From Planctomicrobium sp. (GTDB lineage: Bacteria > Planctomycetota > Planctomycetia > Planctomycetales > Planctomycetaceae): a stretch of 6,429 nucleotides of DNA. A program made the position numbers and the translations under genes. Below are positions 1-6,401 of this stretch, in pieces (the first letter of the stretch is position 1; each line of letters starts with the position of its first letter). Under the pieces are notes generated by a model. The model saw only the letters and a program-made list of their open reading frames with translations. It did no database searches and was not told the origin of the DNA. Where the stretch lies: contig JABJMI010000927.1 in the NCBI GenBank assembly GCA_018659505.1, forward strand, positions 1 to 6,429. Direction: 5' to 3'.

Positions 1-24
1 CCAGAAAATGAACGCTGCGATGAG

Positions 25-54
25 TTGGCAGTGGCGGCGACACAAGCCTATAAA
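25..54 (+). promoter_or_regulatory. Predicted sigma70-type promoter for recG
   Basis: A TTGGCA box (25-30; 5 of 6 match to TTGACA) is followed after 18 bases by TATAAA (49-54; 5 of 6 match to TATAAT). Transcription would begin near 61, giving a leader of about 35 bases before the recG ATG at 96. A short GGGA-aa-TCCC inverted repeat (57-66) sits at the expected start point. The boxes are read directly from the sequence; activity is inferred. Confidence 0.5.
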
Positions 55-95
55 TAGGGAAATCCCAACCACATCCTTCTTCACGAAACCGATTC

Positions 96-2168
96 ATGCC
101 GGTACTGACATTATCAACTGACGTTCAGTATTTTCCAGGAGTCGGACCGAAATGGGCTCAGCTTCTCAATAAGTTGAGCATCTCGACGGTTGAAGACTTG
201 CTGTGGTATCTACCGAGAGACATTCTCGATTTCTCGCATGTCAGTTCTCCGAAAGACCTAGAGCCTGACCGACCGCAAACCGTGCGCGGAGTGGTCGTTG
301 ATGTCGATGCGAAGCAATTGCGTAACGGTCGAACCTTGACCGCTGCTCTCATTGACTGCTCAGAGGATTATGTGCGAGGGCTTTGGTTTAATCAGCCCTG
401 GATGAGGAAGAAACTCTGGGAAGGTCAACCTGTTCTTTTTTCCGGAAAACCTAAGTTTCAGAAAGGCCGCTGGGAGTTTTCGCACCCCGAAGTACAATGG
501 CTTGACGAGGATGATACTGAATCCGGTGGAGTCATCTTAACAAGATATCGCTTGACCGATGGTCTCAAAGTTAATCGCCTCCGACAAATGATTGCAACGG
601 GAATCGAAGAAGTTATCGATCAGATTTCGGACCCGCTTCCGGAATCATTTCTCGAACGCATGAAGTTACCGCACCTCATCGCAGCGATTCGCTCGGTTCA
701 TCAGCCATCATCAAAAGATGAATACGACCTGGCACGCAGAAGAATGATTTTTGACGATCTGTTTGAATTTCAACTTGGTGTCGCTTTACGCCGTAGACAA
801 TGGAGAGCGCGTCAGAATGCGATTCAATTCGAAACAACCGCGAAGATTGACGCTCGCATTCGCAGATTATTTCCCTTTCAGTTCACTGACGGACAAAACA
901 AAGCGGTTCAAGACATTGCTGGCGATTTAAGATCGGGCTATGCGATGCACCGACTCATTCAGGCAGATGTTGGAGCTGGTAAGACGGTCGTTGCAATTTA
1001 CGCCATGTTGCTTGCGGTCGCCCATGGGGCACAAGCCGCCATCATGGCTCCTACGGAACTGCTTGCCAATCAGCATTGGGAAACTCTCACTTCGATTCTT
1101 TCCGGCAGCAGTATTCAAGGCGTTCTGCTGACGGGCAGCTTAACTTCCAAAGAGAGGAAAAGTGCCCTGGAGGATATCGCTAATGGGAAATCTCAATTCA
1201 TTGTCGGAACCCAGGCGCTCATCCAGAAAGACGTGCAATTTGAAAAACTCGGTCTAGTCGTCATCGATGAACAACATAAGTTTGGAGTCGTTCAGCGAGC
1301 ACAGTTCTCGACCGAACAGGGACCACCACCCCATGTACTCGTCATGACGGCGACACCGATCCCGAGAACTCTTTGCCTGACTCAATTCGGTGATCTAGAC
1401 ATAACCCTCGTCAAAGATCTGCCACAGGGAAGACAACCTGTTGTTACGAGCCGGTTATCAAGTGACATCGAAAAACGAAAAGCATGGGACTTTCTCAAAC
1501 AGAAGCTAAAAGCAGGTCGGCAGCTGTATATCGTTTGCTCGCTCGTCGATTCCAACAGCAAGATCGAAGCGGTCTCCGCAGAGGAAATCTTCCTCAAAAT
1601 GAAAGCGAGTTTGCCCGGATTCGAATTGGGACTTGTTCACGGACGTATGGATCGAGATGAACGTAACGCGACCATGAATTCCTTTCGTGAGAAAGAAATT
1701 GACGTCCTCGTCTCGACGACTGTCATCGAAGTCGGTGTCGATGTTCCTAACGCAACATTGATGGTGATTCTTGATGCCGAACGATTTGGGCTTTCACAGC
1801 TACACCAACTTAGAGGACGCATCGCCCGCGGGAAGCATCGAGGTTATTGCTTCCTGGTATCCAAGTCGGACAGTCCCGAGTCGACTGCGCGACTCGCTGC
1901 ATTGGAAAAATCATCTGATGGATTCTATGTCGCTGAGCAGGACTTCGAACTGCGTGGACCAGGTGACATTCTCGGAACTCGTCAACATGGTTCTTTGCCA
2001 CTTCGATTCGCTGACTTCTTGCGAGATGAAGAAACCTTAAAGCGGGCTCGTGATGAAGCATTCTTGCTAGTTCAAAGTGGAGAATTCGATGAACCTTCAT
2101 TTCAAGAATTGAAAACGAAGGTATTAAATCGTTTCGCCCAACTAATGGATCTGCCTAGAAGCGGGTAA
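96..2168 (+). CDS. recG: ATP-dependent DNA helicase RecG
   Basis: RecG remodels stalled replication forks, branch-migrates Holliday junctions and unwinds R- and D-loops. At 690 residues it is full length (E. coli RecG is 693). The order is an N-terminal wedge/OB-fold region (about 1-165), then two helicase lobes and a C-terminal TRG region. Visible motifs: FTDGQ (262-266), Walker A ADVGAGKT (290-297), APTELLANQH (318-327), motif II DEQHKFGV (391-398), MTATPIPRT (417-425), VIEVGVDVPNA (543-553), motif VI QLRGRIARG (571-579) and the TRG-type GPGDILGTRQHG (621-632). Small departures from the E. coli pattern: A for G at the start of Walker A, K for R in DEQHR, and IARG for VGRG in motif VI. The ATG lies about 35 bases after a predicted start of transcription; no clear Shine-Dalgarno is seen. 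The gene is monocistronic here and converges with rplQ. Confidence 0.97.
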   Translation: MPVLTLSTDVQYFPGVGPKWAQLLNKLSISTVEDLLWYLPRDILDFSHVSSPKDLEPDRPQTVRGVVVDVDAKQLRNGRTLTAALIDCSEDYVRGLWFNQPWMRKKLWEGQPVLFSGKPKFQKGRWEFSHPEVQWLDEDDTESGGVILTRYRLTDGLKVNRLRQMIATGIEEVIDQISDPLPESFLERMKLPHLIAAIRSVHQPSSKDEYDLARRRMIFDDLFEFQLGVALRRRQWRARQNAIQFETTAKIDARIRRLFPFQFTDGQNKAVQDIAGDLRSGYAMHRLIQADVGAGKTVVAIYAMLLAVAHGAQAAIMAPTELLANQHWETLTSILSGSSIQGVLLTGSLTSKERKSALEDIANGKSQFIVGTQALIQKDVQFEKLGLVVIDEQHKFGVVQRAQFSTEQGPPPHVLVMTATPIPRTLCLTQFGDLDITLVKDLPQGRQPVVTSRLSSDIEKRKAWDFLKQKLKAGRQLYIVCSLVDSNSKIEAVSAEEIFLKMKASLPGFELGLVHGRMDRDERNATMNSFREKEIDVLVSTTVIEVGVDVPNATLMVILDAERFGLSQLHQLRGRIARGKHRGYCFLVSKSDSPESTARLAALEKSSDGFYVAEQDFELRGPGDILGTRQHGSLPLRFADFLRDEETLKRARDEAFLLVQSGEFDEPSFQELKTKVLNRFAQLMDLPRSG

Positions 2169-2181
2169 GCCAGACACAAAA

Positions 2182-2205
2182 AAAGCCGCGACGAATCGCG
2201 GCTTT
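2182..2205 (-). terminator. Intrinsic terminator shared by rplQ and recG
   Basis: A perfect 10-bp stem (2182-2191 with 2196-2205) closes a 4-base loop (CGAA). On the plus strand the stem is preceded by an A-run (2178-2184, overlapping the first stem bases), so a minus-strand transcript ends in a GC-rich hairpin and about seven U. That is a classic terminator for the rplQ end of the ribosomal cluster. It begins 13 bases after the recG stop and 21 bases past the rplQ stop. In the recG direction the stem supplies only three T followed by mixed sequence, so termination that way should be weaker. Confidence 0.9.
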
Positions 2206-2226
2206 GATCTCACAGAGAAGAATGAA

Positions 2227-2955
2227 CTACTCTGTTTTTTCTTCTTCTGATACTTCAGCTTCAGCAGAGTCTTCTGCGGCTGATGCTTCTTCTGATTCGG
2301 ATGCCTCTGCGACTGGTTCTTCAGTAGCAGGTTCATCTGCAGCTGCTTCAGGAGTTTCAGGAGTTTCAGCATCGTCTTCATCATCGTCTTCATCATCGAC
2401 GACGACAGGGGCAACACGTTTCGATTTGACTCGATCACGTTCTCCAACGAATTCGATTAGTGCTTGCTCACCAGCATCGCCAAGGCGAACAGCAGCCAAA
2501 CGTACGATGCGAGTGTAACCACCATCACGATCTGAAAATCGCTCAGCGAGAATACTGAAGAGAATATCAACAGCTTCTTTGTCGCGGAGTAGTGAGAATG
2601 CTCGACGGCGGTAGTTCACAGCAGGAGCAATTGGTTGAGCCCATTGTGTCCACTCATCGGAAGTACGCCATGATTTCCATTCTGAACTTCCCCGTTCAGC
2701 GGTCGTAGCATGCTCTTGAGCGTTGGCCTCGTGCTTTTGAGCCTTCTTCGCCAAAGTAATCAGTTTTTCGATGAAAGGGCGCAGTTCTTTGGCTTTGGCA
2801 GTGGTTGTGACAATACGACCAGGAACCTTTGGTGCGCCTTCTGCACCTTCTTCAAAATCGAGAGTTTTAATCAAACTCGCTGCCATATTGCGAAACATCG
2901 CTTTACGGTGACTTGCATTTCGACCGAGTTTACGGCCCTTCATTCTATGTCGCAT
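2227..2955 (-). CDS. rplQ: 50S ribosomal protein L17, enlarged, with acidic C-terminal tail
   Basis: L17 is a large-subunit protein near the exit-tunnel side of the ribosome. The start [10 protein letters not shown], then [16 protein letters not shown] (13-28), [18 protein letters not shown] (53-70), [11 protein letters not shown] (115-125) and GGYTRI (145-150) match the L17 core. At 242 residues it is about twice the usual length (E. coli has 127). The extra length comes from about 14 residues near 34-47 ([13 protein letters not shown]), about 36 residues near 73-110 rich in W, E and S, and about 70 residues after 173. This tail is almost only D, E, A, S, T and P from 187 on. The ATG gives the family's conserved N-terminus; only a weak GGAT/GAAG purine stretch lies before it. 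It is the last gene of the cluster, 135 bases after rpoA, and reads into the terminator at 2182-2205. Confidence 0.96.
   Translation of the reverse strand: MRHRMKGRKLGRNASHRKAMFRNMAASLIKTLDFEEGAEGAPKVPGRIVTTTAKAKELRPFIEKLITLAKKAQKHEANAQEHATTAERGSSEWKSWRTSDEWTQWAQPIAPAVNYRRRAFSLLRDKEAVDILFSILAERFSDRDGGYTRIVRLAAVRLGDAGEQALIEFVGERDRVKSKRVAPVVVDDEDDDEDDAETPETPEAAADEPATEEPVAEASESEEASAAEDSAEAEVSEEEKTE
2349..2395. repeat. Short in-frame tandem repeats in the rplQ tail
   Basis: Two adjacent tandem duplications lie in the DNA encoding the acidic tail of L17. A 9-base unit (CAGGAGTTT, 2349-2357 and 2358-2366) encodes the doubled ETP of ETPETP. A 12-base unit (TCGTCTTCATCA, 2372-2383 and 2384-2395) encodes the doubled DDED-type stretch. 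Both unit lengths are multiples of three, so gain or loss would keep the frame. These are typical products of replication slippage. Confidence 0.8.
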
Positions 2956-3000
2956 GAGTCTTCATCCAGGTACTCTTGAGTTGCTATCTAATGTGAGAGT

Positions 3001-3070
3001 CTATTTCCCTCAACGATCCAGAATGCAAACTCAGAAATAGAAGTGCCCGACATTCGTCGCGTCCAGGCAC
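3001..3070 (-). promoter_or_regulatory. Inverted repeats in the rpoA-rplQ spacer
   Basis: In the minus-strand transcript, 21 bases after the rpoA stop, a hairpin can form: GTGCC (3043-3047) pairs with GGCAC (3066-3070), and inside it CGAC (3048-3051) pairs with GTCG (3056-3059), leaving a 6-base bulge on one side. A second pair, CTATTTC (3001-3007) with GAAATAG (3034-3040), follows. The U-rich but interrupted sequence after the first hairpin is not a proper terminator. The pairings are visible; a role in control or processing of rplQ is a guess. Confidence 0.35.
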
Positions 3071-3090
3071 TGATTGGTATCAAGTGTTAA

Positions 3091-4101
3091 TTAAAGTCGT
3101 GACCGTTCCGGAACTCTCATTCCTAAACGAAGACCGAGTTCATTCAATTGTTCGCGAACTTCAGTGAGCGTTGTTTCACCGAAGTTTCGAACTGTAAGAA
3201 GTGCATCTTCGCTGCGAGAAACAAGGTCTCGAACTGAATTGATTCCTTCAGATTCCAGGCAGTTTGTTGCCCGAACAGAAAGATTAAGTTCAGCGAGAGA
3301 GCGGTTGAGTTTTTCTTCCAATTCAAGATCGATTGGAGAATAACCTGTTTGCTCGAGCATTCCTTTGAGACCAGCTTCTGGTGGCAGTTCTGGTCCAGGC
3401 TCTTGATAGTTGATAAACGGATTGAGGTGTTTACGAAGAATCTTCGAAGCCTCAACCAACGCCATCTCTGGGCTGACGGTTCCATCAGTCCAGATTTCAA
3501 GAGTCAGCTTATCGTAGTTTGTACGTTGCCCAACACGAGTATCTTCAACTCGATAACGAACACGTGTTACAGGTGAAAAGGCTGCATCCAATGGGATAAT
3601 GCCGAGTTCAGGGCTGTTTTCGTATGCTTCTTTAGCAGAAACATATCCACGACCGTTTTCGACTGTCAATTCGATGCTCAGCGGGACATCATCAGTCATT
3701 GTCGCAATGATCATGTCTTTGTTGACCACTTCGACTTGATCGTCAGTGATCACATCAGCACCTGTCACGACTCCACGCTCGTGTTTCTCGATACGTAGAG
3801 TTTTGTTTGTGCTGCTGTGGTTTTTGACAACAAGCGATTTCAGGTTCAGACAGATATCAGTGACGTCTTCGACAACACCCGGAATGGTTGTGAACTCGTG
3901 CTGAATACTTGCGATTTTTGCACGTGTGACCGCACTTCCTTCCAGGCTAGAAAGAAGAATTCGTCGCAAACTGTTTGCCAAAGTGTGACCGAAACCACGC
4001 TCGAACGGTTCAGCTGTAAAACAGCCGTAAGTGTTCGAGTATGTTTCACGATCGGCGACAACGCGGCTGGGAAGTTCAAGATTTCTCCAACGGATTCGCA
4101 C
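3091..4101 (-). CDS. rpoA: DNA-directed RNA polymerase subunit alpha
   Basis: Alpha dimerises to start assembly of RNA polymerase and contacts activators and UP-element DNA. The 336 residues hold both domains. The N-terminal domain carries [20 protein letters not shown] (31-50) and [18 protein letters not shown] (71-88). A linker falls around 233-262. The C-terminal domain (about 265-332) includes [27 protein letters not shown] and GLRLGMRV. R277 and N280 match the DNA-contacting R265 and N268 of E. coli. The start is a GTG at 4101 with a clear AAGGAG (4110-4115) eight bases before it; the resulting [11 protein letters not shown] fits the family N-terminus. It lies between rpsK (135-base spacer) and rplQ (135-base spacer). 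In many bacteria rpsD precedes it; here it does not. Confidence 0.98.
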   Translation of the reverse strand: MRIRWRNLELPSRVVADRETYSNTYGCFTAEPFERGFGHTLANSLRRILLSSLEGSAVTRAKIASIQHEFTTIPGVVEDVTDICLNLKSLVVKNHSSTNKTLRIEKHERGVVTGADVITDDQVEVVNKDMIIATMTDDVPLSIELTVENGRGYVSAKEAYENSPELGIIPLDAAFSPVTRVRYRVEDTRVGQRTNYDKLTLEIWTDGTVSPEMALVEASKILRKHLNPFINYQEPGPELPPEAGLKGMLEQTGYSPIDLELEEKLNRSLAELNLSVRATNCLESEGINSVRDLVSRSEDALLTVRNFGETTLTEVREQLNELGLRLGMRVPERSRL

Positions 4102-4144
4102 CGTGCAGTCTCCTTAATTGAATGAATGGGCAGAGAAGAAAAGT

Positions 4145-4227
4145 GTTGGAGATCATTACCAACGACTTCTATCTAATTCCGAATCAATGAACAGTTCGTT
4201 GACCAACGAGCATCCAAAGGAATTCGG
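4145..4227 (-). promoter_or_regulatory. Potential structured leader between rpsK and rpoA
   Basis: The spacer holds several inverted repeats. CCGAAT (4179-4184) pairs with ATTCGG (4222-4227) and encloses a 5-bp hairpin (4196-4200 with 4205-4209, 4-base loop). Nearer rpoA, GTTGG (4145-4149) pairs with CCAAC (4159-4163). The eight bases ACCAACGA occur twice (4158-4165 and 4202-4209), so the two hairpins share one arm sequence. The repeats are visible in the sequence; a role as a control site for alpha is an inference. Confidence 0.3.
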
Positions 4228-4236
4228 TGTGGATGA

Positions 4237-4620
4237 CTAAACGCGACGTCTTTTTCTTGGTCGGCAACCGTTGTGCGGTAGCGGAGTGACATCTTCAATC
4301 GCTTTGATTGAAATTCCCCCCACTTGCAAACCAGTGATTGCACTTTCGCGTCCAGAACCAGGTCCTTTGACCTGAACTTCAAGTTCACGAATCCCAAATT
4401 TGCGAGCGCGATCTGCACAGGTTTCAGCTGCACGTTGAGCAGCAAAGGGTGTGCTCTTTCGAGACCCTTTGAACCCGACGGTTCCTGCTGAAGCCCAGCA
4501 CAAGACGTCGCCGTTTGCATCTGAGATTGAGACAATTGTGTTATTAAAAGTTGCTTTAACATGAGCAACTCCGCGATTCACGTTACGTCGCGTACGTTTC
4601 TTCTGTTTGGCCTTCGCCAC
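4237..4620 (-). CDS. rpsK: 30S ribosomal protein S11
   Basis: S11 lies on the platform of the small subunit and helps shape the mRNA path near the E site. The 127 residues (E. coli has 129) cover the whole family: a basic N-terminus, [18 protein letters not shown] (17-34), [18 protein letters not shown] (49-66), [12 protein letters not shown] (84-95) and the invariant end [18 protein letters not shown]. The Asn-Gly pair at 117-118 corresponds to the site of isoaspartate formation known in E. coli S11. The start is GTG at 4620 with GAGGGG (4629-4634) eight bases upstream. It follows rpsM by 101 bases and precedes rpoA by 135. Confidence 0.98.
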   Translation of the reverse strand: MAKAKQKKRTRRNVNRGVAHVKATFNNTIVSISDANGDVLCWASAGTVGFKGSRKSTPFAAQRAAETCADRARKFGIRELEVQVKGPGSGRESAITGLQVGGISIKAIEDVTPLPHNGCRPRKRRRV

Positions 4621-4634
4621 GGACAGAACCCCTC

Positions 4635-4723
4635 AATCAAGTGGAAATGAAAATGATCTAATAATGCCCTGTTGAGTCTTCACCCATTCGAGCATTTAAC
4701 TGATAAGCTTAAAGGACTTGATT
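4635..4723 (-). repeat. 8-bp inverted repeat spanning the rpsM-rpsK spacer
   Basis: AATCAAGT (4635-4642) is complementary to ACTTGATT (4716-4723). In the transcript one arm overlaps the rpsM stop codon and the other lies directly before the GAGGGG ribosome binding site of rpsK. Pairing would bring the end of one gene next to the start of the next. The loop is 73 bases, so the fold is weak on its own and the match may be chance. Confidence 0.25.
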
Positions 4724-5108
4724 AGTGACGCATGTCCTTAACACCCTTTTTACCAGCGACAGTTTTTTTGCCACCTTTTCTGGTACGAGCGTTTGTTTGT
4801 GTGTTTTGACCACGAACCGGAAGTCCCCGACGGTGCCGAACTCCACGATAACACTGAATTGACCTCAATCGGGCAATGTTCTCGCCAGTTTGTCGACGAA
4901 GTGAACCTTCAACGACATAATCTGTGTCAAGTAGAGTATTGATTCGCTGAATGTCATCTTCGCTCATCTCTCGAGCACGTCGATGAGTCGCTAGCTCGAG
5001 TTTACGACAGATGTCAATCGCAGACTTTTGACCGATTCCATGCAAGTATTGCAAAGAAATGTAAGTCGGCTTTTCGTTGGGGATATCTACACCCAATACA
5101 CGAGGCAT
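4722..5108 (-). CDS. rpsM: 30S ribosomal protein S13
   Basis: S13 sits on the head of the small subunit and forms bridges to the large subunit and contacts with P-site tRNA. The 128 residues (E. coli has 118) contain LGVDIPNEKP (5-14), the helix-hairpin-helix segment LHGIGQKSAIDIC (23-35), VVEGSLRRQTGENIARL (65-81), CYRGVRHRRGLPVRGQNTQT (86-105) and NARTRKG (106-112). The last 16 or so residues (GKKTVAGKKGVKDMRH) form a basic tail slightly longer than in E. coli. ATG at 5108 is preceded by AGGAAG (5116-5121) with a 7-base gap. It lies 195 bases after rpmJ, the widest spacer in the cluster. Confidence 0.98.
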   Translation of the reverse strand: MPRVLGVDIPNEKPTYISLQYLHGIGQKSAIDICRKLELATHRRAREMSEDDIQRINTLLDTDYVVEGSLRRQTGENIARLRSIQCYRGVRHRRGLPVRGQNTQTNARTRKGGKKTVAGKKGVKDMRH

Positions 5109-5198
5109 TTCACTGCTTCCTGGTTAATAGCCTTGCCCCAACACCGTGAGGAAAACTACTTAATTTAATCTCTGATTTATCAAAGCGAGTCATTAAAA

Positions 5199-5207
5199 AT
5201 GATAACA
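5199..5207 (-). promoter_or_regulatory. Possible extended -10 promoter before rpsM
   Basis: On the minus strand the sequence reads TGTTATCAT, which is the TGn extension followed by TATCAT (5 of 6 match to TATAAT). No good -35 box is present, as is usual for extended -10 sites. A start near 5192 would give rpsM a leader of about 83 bases. The element also forms the loop and inner stem of a small AT-rich hairpin (5196-5211), so the match may be fortuitous. Confidence 0.3.
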
Positions 5208-5247
5208 TTTTCGTCTGACACAACTTCAGTCCCACACACAACTTGTG

Positions 5248-5299
5248 AAACTCTTACTGTTACATGAAAGAGTTTAAAACTCATCTCATAGAACTCTTT
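5248..5299 (-). promoter_or_regulatory. Three-arm competing inverted repeat between rpmJ and rpsM
   Basis: Three related segments occur in a row: AAACTCTT (5248-5255), AAAGAGTTT (5267-5275) and AACTCTTT (5292-5299). The middle one can pair with either neighbour by 8 bp (loops of 12 and 17 bases) but not with both. It lies just beyond the rpmJ stop codon. The arrangement resembles a simple switch such as an attenuator, but the stems are AT-rich and no U-run follows. The complementarity is seen; any function is conjecture. Confidence 0.3.
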
Positions 5300-5303
5300 G
5301 CAA

Positions 5304-5420
5304 TTACCCTTGGCGCTGTTTGTGACGAGGATTCGCTGCACAAATCACGTAATTCTTGCCTTTACGGCGTACGACCTTGCATTGGTCGCAAATACGTTTA
5401 ACGCTTGAACGGACTTTCAT
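5304..5420 (-). CDS. rpmJ: 50S ribosomal protein L36
   Basis: L36 is the smallest large-subunit protein and stabilises 23S rRNA. The 38-codon gene reads [15 protein letters not shown] at the start and ends NPRHKQRQG, the family signature. C11, C14, C27 and H33 form the zinc-ribbon CX2C...CX5H, so this is the zinc-binding form of the protein. ATG at 5420 is preceded by CGGAG with GGAG at 5431-5434, ten bases from the start. It is the first gene of the minus-strand ribosomal cluster. The usual neighbours infA, map or secY are not next to it; a response regulator lies upstream instead. Confidence 0.97.
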   Translation of the reverse strand: MKVRSSVKRICDQCKVVRRKGKNYVICAANPRHKQRQG

Positions 5421-5488
5421 AGCTTTATTACTCCGCGATTTCACTCCCAAGTCAAGACCGGGAGCGCTGCTGTATTTCAAAGCGTCGC

Positions 5489-5518
5489 AGTATAATCAGG
5501 AGAGACCGGTTTGAGCAA
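5489..5518 (-). promoter_or_regulatory. Predicted promoter for the rpmJ-rplQ cluster
   Basis: On the minus strand TTGCTC (5513-5518, 3 of 6 match to the -35 consensus) is followed after 18 bases by TATACT (5489-5494, 5 of 6 match to the -10 consensus). Transcription would start near 5482 and leave about 62 bases before rpmJ. This is the best candidate in the 272-base gap between the response regulator and rpmJ. The gap otherwise holds no gene, only AT-rich sequence with a few ACAAGA-like repeats (around 5546-5580). Confidence 0.4.
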
Positions 5519-5692
5519 GTAACGGCAGACCAGCCTACCGAGATAACAAGACAAGACGTAAACAACTACATACAAACAAGATACGACACCGACAGAGCTG
5601 TCACCTGGAACTAATTTGAATTTTATTGAAAATATCTCAAAAGAAACGGTATTGTAGTAAACTATTTATCAAAAAAGGTTTATGACGTATCA

Positions 5693-6169
5693 CTATTTCT
5701 GAGATGTTGGTGATTCCACCTCAGCAAGGTAAGCCAAGAGTCGATCTCGCTCGTTACTTAAGTGCCTGACCCGAAGTAGTGATCGAACTCTCGTTTTCAA
5801 TTCCAGTCGATTCACTGGCTTTGTTAGAAAATCATCAGCACCCGCAGCGACCGCTTTCTCAATGTCACCCATTTCCTTGAGAGCAGTCACCATGAGGATC
5901 GGTATGTTCTCGGTCTCTGGATCAGAACGCAGCTTCTGGCAAACTTCATAGCCGCTCATTTTCGGCATCATGATATCGAGCAAAATCAAATCGGGTTGCT
6001 CCTTCTGGGCAACTTCAACCGTTTGTTGCCCATCGACAGACATGATGATCTCATGGTCTTCGTCGCTGAGGTAAGCTTCGAGGAGTTCTCGATTCTGCTC
6101 ATTATCGTCGGCAATAAGAATTTTCCCGACCGGATTATCTGTGTTGCTCATAATTACGTGTGCCGTCAA
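5693..6169 (-). CDS. Stand-alone receiver-domain response regulator
   Basis: The protein is a CheY/PleD-type phosphoreceiver that would take a phosphoryl group from a histidine kinase. The receiver spans about residues 16-132: the acidic pair D21-D22, phosphoacceptor D65 in LILLDIMMPKMSG, T95 in MVTA and K117 in TKPV are all present, so it should be active. After it come only about 25 residues (RHLSNERDRLLAYLAEVE and a polar end), probably a helix. No DNA-binding or enzymatic output domain is seen, so it may work through protein contacts. Start choice: TTG at 6169 has AGGAA (6177-6181) seven bases upstream; ATG at 6151 has no ribosome binding site but gives the more ordinary start MSNTDNP (152 residues). 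Both keep the whole domain. No kinase lies in the window, and the partner is unknown. Confidence 0.9.
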   Translation of the reverse strand: MTAHVIMSNTDNPVGKILIADDNEQNRELLEAYLSDEDHEIIMSVDGQQTVEVAQKEQPDLILLDIMMPKMSGYEVCQKLRSDPETENIPILMVTALKEMGDIEKAVAAGADDFLTKPVNRLELKTRVRSLLRVRHLSNERDRLLAYLAEVESPTSQK

Positions 6170-6222
6170 TGAAATATTCCTACTGAATGTTCTTCATGCA
6201 GGAGGACGAATCTATTCGGTAA

Positions 6223-6252
6223 TTTTTACTCGAAATTCTACACCAGTAGCAA
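6223..6252 (-). promoter_or_regulatory. Weak candidate promoter for the response regulator
   Basis: On the minus strand TTGCTA (6247-6252) and TAAAAA (6223-6228) are 18 bases apart, each matching 4 of 6 consensus bases. A TAGAAT box (6235-6240) lies between them without a good -35 partner. A perfect TTGACA (6285-6290) is further upstream but has no -10 box at the right distance. The divergent intergenic stretch 6170-6401 must carry control signals for both flanking genes, but none is clear. Confidence 0.2.
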
Positions 6253-6401
6253 CTCTGCAGAGAAGAGTGTGCTCGCCACATTGCTGTCAACTCCATTCAA
6301 TGCGGCTCGTCTAACTTGGTGGGAGTAACAGAACTAACTGTTTCCGTAAGGCAGTCTACTCCTCGAACAAACATCCGTAAATGATTTCCGGAGCTCTAAT
6401 T

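Noticed and set aside
2204..2518. Plus-strand open frame of 104 codons, very rich in serine
   Set aside because: It is the antisense shadow of the acidic L17 tail: GAA/GAC/GCx codons read backwards give Ser/Ala-rich sequence. There is no ribosome binding site, and it overlaps a certain gene.
4173..4568. Minus-strand open frame of 131 codons overlapping rpsK
   Set aside because: It is an out-of-frame reading of rpsK, low in complexity at its start (repeated Leu/Gln), while the rpsK frame matches S11 throughout.
5193..5211. AT-rich hairpin AAAATG-ATAA-CATTTT as a terminator after rpmJ
   Set aside because: The stem is only 6 bp and AT-rich with a short U-run, too weak for an intrinsic terminator; it may be chance in AT-rich spacer.
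5491..5496. Perfect TATAAT on the plus strand
   Set aside because: No -35-like box lies 15-19 bases upstream and no plus-strand gene follows; the opposite strand offers a better reading as the rpmJ promoter.
6196..6222. Eight-codon plus-strand mini-ORF (MQEDESIR) containing a perfect AGGAGG (6200-6205)
   Set aside because: The AGGAGG lies inside the mini-ORF rather than before it, and no start codon follows at a suitable distance. Nothing supports translation.
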